Origin: Burkholderiaceae bacterium
GTDB lineage: Bacteria; Pseudomonadota; Gammaproteobacteria; Burkholderiales; Burkholderiaceae
Assembly (NCBI GenBank): GCA_022701965.1
Contig: JAKONL010000590.1
Coordinates: 1-11,888 of the forward strand
Length of the DNA: 11,888 nt
Direction of reading: 5' to 3'
The position numbers and the translations under genes were made by a program. Positions 5,552 to 11,888 of this stretch are shown here, piece after piece (position 1 is the stretch's first letter; each line of letters begins with the position of its first letter). The notes under the pieces are model-generated. The model saw only the letters and a list, made by a program, of their open reading frames with translations, was not told the origin of the DNA and searched no databases.

Positions 5552-8005
5552 TCAGACGGCCGGACGGCCCTGGGTGGTTCCGGCGAGCGATGGCGTCTGC
5601 GGTTCCTGCGTCGGGCTCACGCGATCGCGCGCGCCTTTCTGCATCGCTTCCCACACGCGATGCGGCGATGCGGGCATATCGAAATCCTTGACGCCAAGCG
5701 GCGCGAGCGCATCGAGCACGGCGTTGATCACCGCCGGCGGCGAGCCGATGGCCCCGGCCTCGCCGCAGCCCTTGGTGCCGAGCGGGTTGTGCGTGCAGGG
5801 CGTGCAGAGCGTGTCGAGCGTGAAGTTCGGCATGTCGGCCGCGCGCGGCATGGCGTAGTCCATGAAGCTGCCGGTGAGCAGCTGGCCGGTCTCGTCGTCG
5901 TAGACGCAGTTCTCCATCAGCGCCTGGCCGATGCCCTGCACCAGGCCGCCGTGCACCTGGCCCTCGACGATCATCGGATTGATGATGGTGCCGAAGTCGT
6001 CCACGGCGGTGAAGCGGTCGACCGTGACTTCGCCGCTCTCGCGGTCGATCTCGACCTCGCAGATGTAGGTGCCGGCCGGATAGGTGAAGTTGGTCGGGTC
6101 GTAGAACGCGGTCTCGTTCAGGCCCGGCTCCAGCTTGTCGAGCGGATAGTTGTGCGGCACGTACGCGGTGAGCGCGACCTGGCCGAAAGGGATCTTCTTG
6201 TCGGTGCCCTTGACCGTGAACTCGCCGTTCGCGAACTCGATGTCGGCATCGCTCACCTCCATCAGGTGCGCCGCGATCTTCTTGGCCTTGGTCTCGATCT
6301 TGTCGAGCGCCCGCATGATAGCCGCGCCGCCGACCGAGATCGACCGCGAACCGTAGGTGCCCATGCCGAACGGAATGCGCCCGGTGTCGCCGTGCACGAT
6401 ATCGACCGCCTCCACCGCGATGCCCAGCCGCGCCGCCACGACCTGCGCGAAAGTGGTCTCGTGGCCCTGCCCGTGGCTGTGGGAGCCGGTGAAGACGGTG
6501 ACGCTGCCGGTCGGATGCACGCGGATCTCGCCGGCCTCGAACAGCCCGGCGCGCGCGCCGAGCGCTCCGGCCACGTTCGACGGCGCGAGTCCGCAGGCCT
6601 CGATGTAGCTGGAATAGCCGACGCCGCGCAGCTTGCCTTCGCGCTCGCTGCGCGCCTTGCGCTCGGCGAGGCCGGCGACGTCGGCGAGCTCGTTGGCGCG
6701 CGCGAGCAGCGCCGGGAAATCGCCGGTGTCGTACTGCAGCGCGACCGGCGTCTGGTACGGGAAACTGCTGATGAAGTTGCGACGACGGATCTCGTCCTGC
6801 GCGAGGCCCAGCTCCCAGGCGCAGCGCGATACCAGGCGCTCGAGCAGGTAGGTGGCCTCCGGCCGGCCTGCGCCCCGGTAGGCGTCGACCGGCGCGGTAT
6901 TGGTGAACCAGGCATCGACCTCGACGTAGATCTGCGGCGTCGCGTACTGGCCGGCGAGCAGCGTGGCGTAGAGGATCGTCGGGATGGCGGTCGAGAAGGT
7001 CGACAGGTAGGCGCCGAGGTTGGCGTCGGTGTGCACGCGCATCGCGAGGAACTTGCCCTGCGCATCCATCGCCATCTCGGCGTGGCTCACGTGATCGCGG
7101 CCGTGCGCGTCCGACAGGAAGCATTCGGAGCGCTCGCCCGTCCACTTGATGCTGCGGTTGAGCTGCTTCGCGGCCCAGGTCAGCGCCACGTCCTCGGCAT
7201 AGAGGTAGATCTTCGAGCCGAACCCGCCACCCACGTCCGGCGCGATCACGCGCACCTTGTGCTCCGGCAGATTGAGCACGAAGGCCGTCATCAGCAGGCG
7301 CTCGACGTGCGGATTCTGGTTGGAGACGTAGAGCGTGTATTCCTCGGTGGCCCGGCTGTAGTTGCCGATCGCGACGCGCGGCTCGATCGGATTCGGAATC
7401 AGCCGGTTGTTGACCAGGTCGAGCTTCGTCACGTGCGCGGCGTCCGCGAACGCCGCCTCGACGCCCGCCTTGTCGCCGAGCGTCCACTTGTAGCACTGGT
7501 TGTCGGGCGCCTCGTCGTGGACCGTGACGCCGGACCGCTTCTTTGCCGCGTCGGCCACGCTCACCACCGGCTGCAGCGTTTCGTAGTCGACCACCACCGC
7601 CTCGGCCGCGTTCTTCGCCTGCTCGACCGTCTCGGCGACCACCATCGCGACGTGGTCGCCGACATAGCGCACCTTGCCGATCGCGAGGATCGGATGCATC
7701 GGCTCCTTCATCGGCGTGCCGTCGGGGTTGTTGATCAGCCAGCCGCACGGCAGGCCGCCCATCTTCCCCTCGATGTCCTTGCCGCTGAAGATGCCGATCA
7801 CGCCGGGCATCGCCTGCGCGGCGGCGATGTCGACGCCGCGCACCACCGCGTGCGCGTGCGGCGAGCGCACGAAGACCGCATGGCTCTGCGCGGGCATCGT
7901 GACGTCGTCGGTGTACTGGCCGGCGCCGGTAAGGAAGCGGTAGTCTTCCTTGCGCCGCACGGCCTCGCCGATGTGCGGGAGGCTGGCGAAATCGGGTGCG
8001 CCCAT
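5552..8005 (-). CDS. coxL: Molybdopterin-binding large subunit, form II (AYRGAGR) CO dehydrogenase-like
   Basis: An 817-residue molybdenum-cofactor-binding catalytic subunit of the xanthine oxidase/aerobic CO dehydrogenase family. It shows DVGGGFGSK (257-265), GQGHETTF (512-519) and GTKGCGEAGAIG (743-754), which contains the expected catalytic Glu749. The loop that separates subtypes reads AYRGAGR (375-381). True form I CO dehydrogenases have a Cys-containing AYxCSFR there, with the Cys holding copper next to molybdenum. This is therefore form II: a Mo hydroxylase whose natural substrate is generally unproven. The C-terminus has a Ser/Thr/Pro/Gln-rich tail of about 25 residues after the conserved core. 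The start at 8005 has GAGGAG (8012-8017) six bases upstream, overlapping the coxS stop codon, so the two are coupled. There is no signal peptide, so it is cytoplasmic. Confidence 0.95.
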   Translation of the reverse strand: MGAPDFASLPHIGEAVRRKEDYRFLTGAGQYTDDVTMPAQSHAVFVRSPHAHAVVRGVDIAAAQAMPGVIGIFSGKDIEGKMGGLPCGWLINNPDGTPMKEPMHPILAIGKVRYVGDHVAMVVAETVEQAKNAAEAVVVDYETLQPVVSVADAAKKRSGVTVHDEAPDNQCYKWTLGDKAGVEAAFADAAHVTKLDLVNNRLIPNPIEPRVAIGNYSRATEEYTLYVSNQNPHVERLLMTAFVLNLPEHKVRVIAPDVGGGFGSKIYLYAEDVALTWAAKQLNRSIKWTGERSECFLSDAHGRDHVSHAEMAMDAQGKFLAMRVHTDANLGAYLSTFSTAIPTILYATLLAGQYATPQIYVEVDAWFTNTAPVDAYRGAGRPEATYLLERLVSRCAWELGLAQDEIRRRNFISSFPYQTPVALQYDTGDFPALLARANELADVAGLAERKARSEREGKLRGVGYSSYIEACGLAPSNVAGALGARAGLFEAGEIRVHPTGSVTVFTGSHSHGQGHETTFAQVVAARLGIAVEAVDIVHGDTGRIPFGMGTYGSRSISVGGAAIMRALDKIETKAKKIAAHLMEVSDADIEFANGEFTVKGTDKKIPFGQVALTAYVPHNYPLDKLEPGLNETAFYDPTNFTYPAGTYICEVEIDRESGEVTVDRFTAVDDFGTIINPMIVEGQVHGGLVQGIGQALMENCVYDDETGQLLTGSFMDYAMPRAADMPNFTLDTLCTPCTHNPLGTKGCGEAGAIGSPPAVINAVLDALAPLGVKDFDMPASPHRVWEAMQKGARDRVSPTQEPQTPSLAGTTQGRPAV

Positions 8006-8015
8006 GTCGTGCTCC

Positions 8016-8498
8016 TCAGGCCGCGGCTGCGACGCTGGTCATGTTTTTGCCGCCCATCTGCACCGCCTTCACGATGTTCTGGTAGCCGGTGCAGCGGCAC
8101 ATGTTGCCGTCGAGCAGGGCGCGGATCTCGGTCTCGTCCGCACCGGGATGGTTCTGGCACAGGTCGATGGCGCTCATCACCATGCCGGGCGTGCAGTAGC
8201 CGCACTGCAGGCCGTGGCACTCCTTGAAGGCCGCCTGCATCGGGTGCATGGTGCCGTCGGGCTCGGCGATGCCCTCGATGGTGGTGATCGCCTTGTTGGC
8301 GACCTGCGCGACCAGCACGTTGCACGACTTGATCGCACGGCCATCCACATGCACCGTGCAAGCGCCGCACTGGGCGGTGTCGCAGCCGACATGGGTTCCC
8401 GTGAGATGCAGATGCTCGCGGATCGCATGCACCAGAAAGGTGTTCGGCGGCGCATCGACCGTGACCGCGCGTCCGTTGACCGTGAAGGGAACCTGCAT
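8016..8498 (-). CDS. coxS: [2Fe-2S] small subunit of the molybdenum hydroxylase
   Basis: A 160-residue iron-sulfur subunit with the two-cluster architecture of the family. The N-terminal plant-ferredoxin-like cluster uses C39, C44, C47 and C59 ([10 protein letters not shown] pattern), and the C-terminal four-helix cluster uses C99, C102, C134 and C136 (QCGYC and CRC). All eight ligands are present, so it should carry electrons from the Mo site in CoxL to FAD in CoxM. The length is normal for CoxS. The ATG at 8498 is preceded by GGAGA about eight bases upstream. It is the first gene of the minus-strand operon, followed 10 bases later by coxL. Its promoter must lie in the 152-base divergent gap towards the lipoprotein gene; I could not identify convincing -35/-10 boxes for it. 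Confidence 0.95.
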   Translation of the reverse strand: MQVPFTVNGRAVTVDAPPNTFLVHAIREHLHLTGTHVGCDTAQCGACTVHVDGRAIKSCNVLVAQVANKAITTIEGIAEPDGTMHPMQAAFKECHGLQCGYCTPGMVMSAIDLCQNHPGADETEIRALLDGNMCRCTGYQNIVKAVQMGGKNMTSVAAAA

Positions 8499-8620
8499 GT
8501 TGGCTGTCTCCGAGAAGGTGATGGCTGAAGCGTCCAGCCGGCATCTTGGACGCGTCGGCAGGCGGCCCGAATAGGCAAAACCCTTGGCGCACCTGCCTCG
8601 GTCGGGTTCACCATCGCCAC

Positions 8621-8635
8621 TGGCACGCGGTTTGC
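8621..8635 (+). promoter_or_regulatory. Candidate sigma-54 (RpoN) promoter
   Basis: The bases TGGCACGCGGTTTGC match the sigma-54 consensus TGGCACG-N4-TTGC at every specified position, with the correct 10-base gap between the GG (-24) and GC (-12) pairs. Counting from the GC places the start of transcription near 8647, only about four bases before the ATG of the downstream lipoprotein gene. No upstream activator site for a bacterial enhancer-binding protein could be recognised. The match is seen directly; its activity is inferred. Confidence 0.6.
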
Positions 8636-8650
8636 GCGCCTCCTTCTTCC

Positions 8651-9652
8651 ATGCACCGTCTCCCGATCCTTCTCGCATGTCTCGCATGTCTCGCGCTGGC
8701 AGCCTGTGCCGGCCCGCCGTCGCGCGCGCCGGCGCTGGTGGACAGCGCAGGCATCGCGTTCGTGCGCGTGCCCGCCGGTGAATTCCGCATGGGCAGCGAC
8801 GAGAGCCCCGAGGCGCTCGCGCGAGCGTTCCCGGCCTACGACGCCCCTCGCCTGGCGAATCTGGTCGACGAGGCACCGGTGCATCGCGTCCGCATCACGA
8901 AGGCGTTCTGGATGGGACGCCTGGAAGTGACGGTGGCGCAATTCCGGCGCTTCCTCGACGCCACCGGCCACGTGCCCGAGTCGGAAGCCGACGCCACCGG
9001 CGGCTACGGATTCGATCCGCTGCACGACCCGGCCGCGTCCGCCAGCGGCGATGCGTTCGAAGGCCGCGACCCGAGATACTCGTGGCGCGACCCGGGCTTC
9101 GCGCAGGGCGACGACCACCCGGTCGTCAACGTCACCTGGAACGACGCGATGGCGATGGCGCGCTGGCTGAGTGCGAAGGAAGGCGCCGTCTACCGGCTGC
9201 CGACCGAAGCCGAATGGGAATACGCGGCCCGCGCCGGCACGCGGACGCGCTACGGCAGCGGCGACGCGCCGCAGACGCTCGCAGGCCAGGCCAACGTCTT
9301 CGATCTCGACGCCGCCCGGAACTGGCCGCACTGGCGCGCCTTCGCGCTCGACACGCACGACGGCCATCCGTTCACCGCGCCGGGTGGCGCGTTCGCGCCC
9401 AACGCCTTCGGGCTGCACGACATGCACGGCAACGTCTGGGAATGGTGCGCCGACTGGTATGGCGAGGACTACTACGCGCGCTCGCCGGTCGACGATCCGC
9501 AGGGTCCGGCAACGGGTGACGTGCGCGTGCGCCGGGGCGGCTCCTGGCACACCTGGGCGCTCTATGCGAGATCGTCGTTCAGGAACTGGAACACGCCGCA
9601 GAGCCGCTATCCGCTGATGGGCTTCAGGCTGGTGCGAGAGATCGCGCCCTGA
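8651..9652 (+). CDS. Lipoprotein with SUMF1/FGE-sulfatase fold, lacking FGE catalytic cysteines
   Basis: A 333-residue protein. Residues 1-19 form a lipoprotein signal peptide with lipobox LAAC (16-19), so Cys19 should be lipidated. Residue 20 is Ala, not the Asp retention signal, which favours the outer membrane. The rest is one formylglycine-generating-enzyme-like domain: [12 protein letters not shown] (38-49), [15 protein letters not shown] (182-196), [15 protein letters not shown] (251-265) and RRGGSW (294-299). True FGE has catalytic cysteines shortly after RGGS; here the segment continues [14 protein letters not shown] with none. The only Cys outside the signal is C266 in WEWCADWYG. Sulfatase-activating activity is therefore unlikely; a binding or structural role, as in other diverged family members, is more plausible. 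The ATG at 8651 was chosen because it gives the signal peptide; it has no Shine-Dalgarno. It is divergent from coxS and convergent with modE (40-base gap). Confidence 0.88.
   Translation: MHRLPILLACLACLALAACAGPPSRAPALVDSAGIAFVRVPAGEFRMGSDESPEALARAFPAYDAPRLANLVDEAPVHRVRITKAFWMGRLEVTVAQFRRFLDATGHVPESEADATGGYGFDPLHDPAASASGDAFEGRDPRYSWRDPGFAQGDDHPVVNVTWNDAMAMARWLSAKEGAVYRLPTEAEWEYAARAGTRTRYGSGDAPQTLAGQANVFDLDAARNWPHWRAFALDTHDGHPFTAPGGAFAPNAFGLHDMHGNVWEWCADWYGEDYYARSPVDDPQGPATGDVRVRRGGSWHTWALYARSSFRNWNTPQSRYPLMGFRLVREIAP
8671..8694 (+). repeat. Tandem 9-base repeat in the lipoprotein signal sequence
   Basis: TCTCGCATG occurs twice in direct succession (8671-8679, 8680-8688), followed by a partial third copy TCTCGC (8689-8694). 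It encodes Leu-Ala-Cys units in the hydrophobic core of the signal peptide. Because the unit is nine bases, gain or loss of a copy would keep the reading frame. Confidence 0.8.
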
Positions 9653-9692
9653 GGCGTCCGCGGACACCCGGCCTCCTGCATCGTGTCCCGCT

Positions 9693-10514
9693 TCAGCCCG
9701 GCAACGCGACCACCACCGACGACTCGTCGACCGCCGCCGCCACGCGCTGCCGCACGCGCAGGCCGGACCCGGGCGGCGCGAAGCCGACGAGTCGCAGCCC
9801 GCCTTCGAGCGCGACGGCGACCTCGTCGCCGCCTGCGCTGCGGAGCACGCCGGCCGCGCATCCCGCGATGCCGTTCACGTCGGGGTCCTGCGCCGCCGTC
9901 GCCTGCAGGCGCTCGACGCGCACGGCCGTCGCCTTGCACAGCGCGATGACAGCCAGGCCCGGCACGAGGCCGAGCAGTTGCGCGCTCTCTCTCGTGATGC
10001 GCGCCGCGATGCGCACGGTCGGTCGCACGCGCATCAGCACGCGGACCGATGCGCCCGCATCGACCAGCGTCTCGACGACCGCCGGCAGCTGGTTGCGCAT
10101 GCTGGTGCGCACCGAAAGCCGCGCCATCGCCGCATCCGCCTGCACGGCGGCGCCGGCACCGCGCGCCGACCACCGCGCATGCACGTCGCGCCGCGCCGCA
10201 TCGAGCGCCTCGGCCAGCTCCAGCAGGTGTACGCCTTCCGGCGTCAGCGACGCACCGCCACCGCCGGCTCCGCCCACCGCGCGCGCGACCAGCGGCACGC
10301 CGGCCAGGTTGGTCAGCGTGGCGACGGCCTGCCACGCGGCCTTGTAGCTGACGCCGGATTCGCGCGCGGCCTGCGAGATGCTGCCGCTGAGCGCGATGCC
10401 GCGCAGGATGTCGATGCGCTTGTCGCTCGCGCCGTGGCCGAGCGCGTCGCCATCGCGCGGCTCTCGCGGTGCACGCGGCGGTCTTCCGGCGCGGGCCGGG
10501 GATATCGGGGACAT
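9693..10514 (-). CDS. modE: ModE, molybdate-responsive transcriptional regulator
   Basis: A 273-residue regulator, close to the 262 residues of E. coli ModE. The N-terminal winged helix-turn-helix spans about 32-95 (DKRIDILRGIALSGSISQAA, then GVSYKAAWQAV) and ends with the typical Gly-rich wing VGGAGGGGASLTPEG (80-94). Two MOP/TOBE molybdate-binding domains follow: the first around 133-203 (SVRTSMRNQLPAVV, then ITRESAQLLGLVPG), the second about 212-271. ModE dimers bind molybdate and repress the modABC uptake operon; they may also activate Mo-enzyme genes. The first 28 residues are a Pro/Arg-rich extension, so a later start is possible, but the ATG at 10514 is the only good candidate seen. 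It is divergent from modA, with a likely ModE box between. A 9-base inverted repeat covers its own start codon. Confidence 0.93.
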   Translation of the reverse strand: MSPISPARAGRPPRAPREPRDGDALGHGASDKRIDILRGIALSGSISQAARESGVSYKAAWQAVATLTNLAGVPLVARAVGGAGGGGASLTPEGVHLLELAEALDAARRDVHARWSARGAGAAVQADAAMARLSVRTSMRNQLPAVVETLVDAGASVRVLMRVRPTVRIAARITRESAQLLGLVPGLAVIALCKATAVRVERLQATAAQDPDVNGIAGCAAGVLRSAGGDEVAVALEGGLRLVGFAPPGSGLRVRQRVAAAVDESSVVVALPG

Positions 10515-10535
10515 GCGGCGATTGTGCGCCGCATG
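10512..10535. repeat. Perfect 9-base inverted repeat over the modE start codon
   Basis: CATGCGGCG (10512-10520) and CGCCGCATG (10527-10535) are perfect inverted copies around a six-base spacer. In the modE transcript they would form a GC-rich hairpin that includes the ATG. It could limit modE translation or serve as a protein site on DNA. The structure is seen directly; the function is inferred. Confidence 0.55.
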
Positions 10536-10541
10536 CCTGTC

Positions 10542-10547
10542 TATGAT
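10542..10547 (+). promoter_or_regulatory. Possible -10 element for modA
   Basis: TATGAT differs from the sigma-70 consensus TATAAT at one base. Transcription would begin near 10554, inside the ModE box, which suits repression. No good -35 hexamer was found at the right spacing, so this is tentative. Confidence 0.3.
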
Positions 10548-10550
10548 CCG

Positions 10551-10573
10551 CGCTATTCCATTCCTGAATAGCG
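10551..10573. promoter_or_regulatory. modE box: Candidate ModE-binding operator upstream of modA
   Basis: CGCTATTC (10551-10558) and GAATAGCG (10566-10573) form a perfect 8-base inverted repeat around a 7-base spacer. The outer halves CGCTAT and ATAGCG resemble the ModE operator pattern CGnTAT...ATAnCG known from enterobacteria. The site is 17 bases before the modA ATG and next to the divergent modE gene, where ModE autoregulation and modA repression would be expected. Confidence 0.75.
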
Positions 10574-10590
10574 AAGCGAAGGACCACGAC

Positions 10591-11370
10591 ATGACGCAGA
10601 CCACCCGCCCCTCATTCCGCCGGTTGCGCACGACCATGACGGTCGTCGCGCTGATGATCGCGGGCGGTGCCGCGCAGGCGCAGGACCTGGTGGTGTCTGC
10701 GGCGGCCAGCCTCACGAACGCGTTCCAGGCGGTCGGGACCGCTTTCGAGAAGGCGCACCCGGGCACCAAGGTGGTCTTCAACTTCGCGGCTTCGGGGCCG
10801 CTGCTCGCGCAGATCCAGCAGGGCGCGCCGGTCGACGTGTTCGCCTCGGCCGACCAGGAGACCATGAACCGCGCCGCGACCGCCAAGCTGCTGGCCGATG
10901 GCACGCGCGCCGATTTCGCGCAGAACACGCTGGTGCTGATCGTGCCGGCATCGTCCTCCACCCCGGTACCCGCCGGACTCGCCGACCTCGGCGGCGCCGC
11001 GTTCAGGCGCGTCTCTACCGGGACGCCGGCCACCGTACCGGTCGGGCGCTACACGATCGATGCGGTGCAGAAGGCCGGTGTTGCCGCGTCGCTGGAATCG
11101 AAGTGGATCTACGGCGAGAGCGTGCGCCAGGTACTGAACTACGTGGCGCGAAACGAGGTCGACGCCGGCTTCGTCTACCGCACGGACGCGCTCGTCGAGC
11201 GCGACCGGACGCGCATCGCCTTCACCGTGCCGACGACCACACCGGTGAGCTACCCGATCGCGCAGATCGCGACCAGCAGGAACACGGCGCTCGGCAGGGA
11301 CTTCGTCGCCTTCGTGCGCAGCGCCCCGGGCCAGCAGATCCTCGAAGGCTTCGGCTTCTCCCGGCCCTGA
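10591..11370 (+). CDS. modA: ModA, periplasmic molybdate-binding protein
   Basis: A 259-residue substrate-binding protein of the molybdate ABC importer. A Sec signal peptide spans residues 1-30 (RRLRTT, a hydrophobic core, AQA cleavage site), and the mature protein begins QDLVVSAAASLTNAF. Family hallmarks are present: AAASLTNAF (37-45), FNFAASGPLLAQIQQGAPVD (63-82), VFASAD (83-88), ATVPVGRYTIDA (147-158) and DAGFVYRTDA (191-200). The ATG at 10591 has GAAGGA eight bases upstream. An ATG at 10636 (Met16) is an alternative but would shorten the basic n-region. It is the first gene of a plus-strand mod operon, with modB 16 bases downstream. Expression is probably repressed by ModE when molybdate is plentiful, via the operator at 10551-10573. 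Confidence 0.95.
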   Translation: MTQTTRPSFRRLRTTMTVVALMIAGGAAQAQDLVVSAAASLTNAFQAVGTAFEKAHPGTKVVFNFAASGPLLAQIQQGAPVDVFASADQETMNRAATAKLLADGTRADFAQNTLVLIVPASSSTPVPAGLADLGGAAFRRVSTGTPATVPVGRYTIDAVQKAGVAASLESKWIYGESVRQVLNYVARNEVDAGFVYRTDALVERDRTRIAFTVPTTTPVSYPIAQIATSRNTALGRDFVAFVRSAPGQQILEGFGFSRP

Positions 11371-11386
11371 CGACGCGCGACGACCG

Positions 11387-11888
11387 GTGCTCGTTCCGCT
11401 CTGGCTCACGCTGAAGGTCGCGCTGCTCGCCACGCTCCTGTCGGGCGCGGCCGGCATCGGCCTGGGCTGGTGGATGTCGCGCCGGCGCTTTGCCGGGCAG
11501 CACGTCGTCGATGCGTTCCTGATGCTGCCGATGGTGCTGCCGCCGACCGTGCTCGGCTACTACCTGATCGTGCTGATCGGGCGCAACGGCGTGCTCGGCC
11601 AGCATCTCGACCGCTGGTTCGGCATCAACCTGATGTTCACCTGGCAGGGCGCCGTGATCGCGGCATCGCTGGTGTCGCTGCCGCTGATCTACAAGGCCGC
11701 GCGCGCCGCGTTCGAGGAGGTCGACGGGCGTTTCGCGCTCGCGGCGCGCACGCTGGGCGCGGGCGAGTTCGAGATCTTCGTGCGCATCGCGCTGCCGCTG
11801 GCCGTGCGCGGCATCGCCGCCGGGCTGATGCTCGCCTTCGCCCGCGCCATGGGCGAGTTCGGCGCCACGCTGATGATCGCCGGCAACC
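11387..11888 (+). CDS. modB: ModB, molybdate ABC transporter permease (3' end outside window)
   Basis: The first 167 residues of the inner-membrane permease of the molybdate importer; the right edge cuts it. The likely start is GTG at 11387, 16 bases after the modA stop, reading (M)LVPLWLTLKVALLATL. There is no strong ribosome site, so coupling to modA is likely. The frame is open upstream into modA, so the start is not certain. Hydrophobic segments lie near residues 8-28, 42-64, 85-107 and 138-160. MLPMVLPPTVLGYYL (46-60) is typical of ModB. The EAA loop that contacts the ATPase ModC is seen around 117-138 (AARTLGAGEFEIFVRIALPL), followed by RAMGEFGATLMIAGN. modC is expected just outside the window. 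Confidence 0.93.
   Translation, partial: MLVPLWLTLKVALLATLLSGAAGIGLGWWMSRRRFAGQHVVDAFLMLPMVLPPTVLGYYLIVLIGRNGVLGQHLDRWFGINLMFTWQGAVIAASLVSLPLIYKAARAAFEEVDGRFALAARTLGAGEFEIFVRIALPLAVRGIAAGLMLAFARAMGEFGATLMIAGN

Noticed and set aside
5342..8227. A 961-codon open frame on the plus strand opposite coxM, coxL and coxS
   Set aside because: It is the antisense shadow of high-GC genes, where stop codons are rare. It has a repetitive Arg/His/Val/Asp composition and no domain, and the minus-strand genes have clear motifs.
8575..8589. A second sigma-54-like site on the minus strand that could serve coxS
   Set aside because: The GC at -12 is present, but one of the two essential G residues at -24 is missing and other positions mismatch.
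9656..9665. GTCCGCGGAC palindrome between the lipoprotein and modE stops, as a possible bidirectional terminator
   Set aside because: It has no loop and no T-tract, and is a common kind of short GC-rich palindrome.
9693..11033. A 446-codon frame extending modE through the intergenic gap into modA
   Set aside because: The extension crosses the divergent promoter region and lies antisense to modA. ModE homology and length fit the start at 10514.

Overview
The window reads as a high-GC proteobacterial chromosome segment. It is most likely betaproteobacterial (Burkholderiales-like), judging by codon use and by the pairing of a coxSLM-type molybdenum hydroxylase operon with modE/modA/modB. That placement is an inference; no rRNA or other taxonomic marker is present. 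Genes are packed tightly. The longest non-coding stretch is about 152 bases (8499-8650), so no gap exceeds 300 bases. No tRNA, rRNA, insertion sequence or CRISPR array was seen.

Layout: (1) At 1-929 on the plus strand is the 3' part of a gene running in from the left edge. It is visibly AT-richer than the rest and encodes an unusual Ser/Gln/Pro/Tyr-rich protein with a KRAR basic patch and no recognisable enzyme domain. (2) From 8498 down to 955 on the minus strand runs a seven-gene operon: coxS ([2Fe-2S] subunit), coxL (molybdopterin subunit), coxM (FAD subunit), coxD (MoxR-type AAA+ ATPase), coxE (VWA protein), coxG (SRPBCC protein) and an XdhC/CoxI-family Moco maturation factor. Gaps between genes are 5 to 44 bases. 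The large subunit carries AYRGAGR at its active-site loop, the form II signature, and not the Cys-bearing loop of true CO dehydrogenases. The physiological substrate is therefore open. (3) At 8651-9652 on the plus strand, divergent from coxS, is a lipoprotein with an FGE/SUMF1 (formylglycine-generating enzyme-like) fold that lacks the catalytic cysteines of real FGE. A perfect sigma-54 promoter match lies just upstream. (4) At 9693-10514 on the minus strand is modE, the molybdate-responsive regulator. (5) Divergently, at 10591-11370 and 11387 to the right edge, are modA (molybdate-binding protein) and modB (permease, cut by the edge). A perfect ModE-box-like inverted repeat lies in the modE/modA gap.

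How it fits together: ModA/ModB (with ModC presumably beyond the right edge) import molybdate, and ModE senses it and probably represses modA through the operator at 10551-10573. Molybdenum cofactor is then inserted into CoxL with help from the XdhC-family protein and the CoxD/CoxE pair. CoxS and CoxM carry electrons from the Mo site through two [2Fe-2S] clusters to FAD, and CoxG may tether the enzyme to the membrane. The left-edge protein is unrelated to molybdenum metabolism and looks horizontally acquired. It is the least explained item here.
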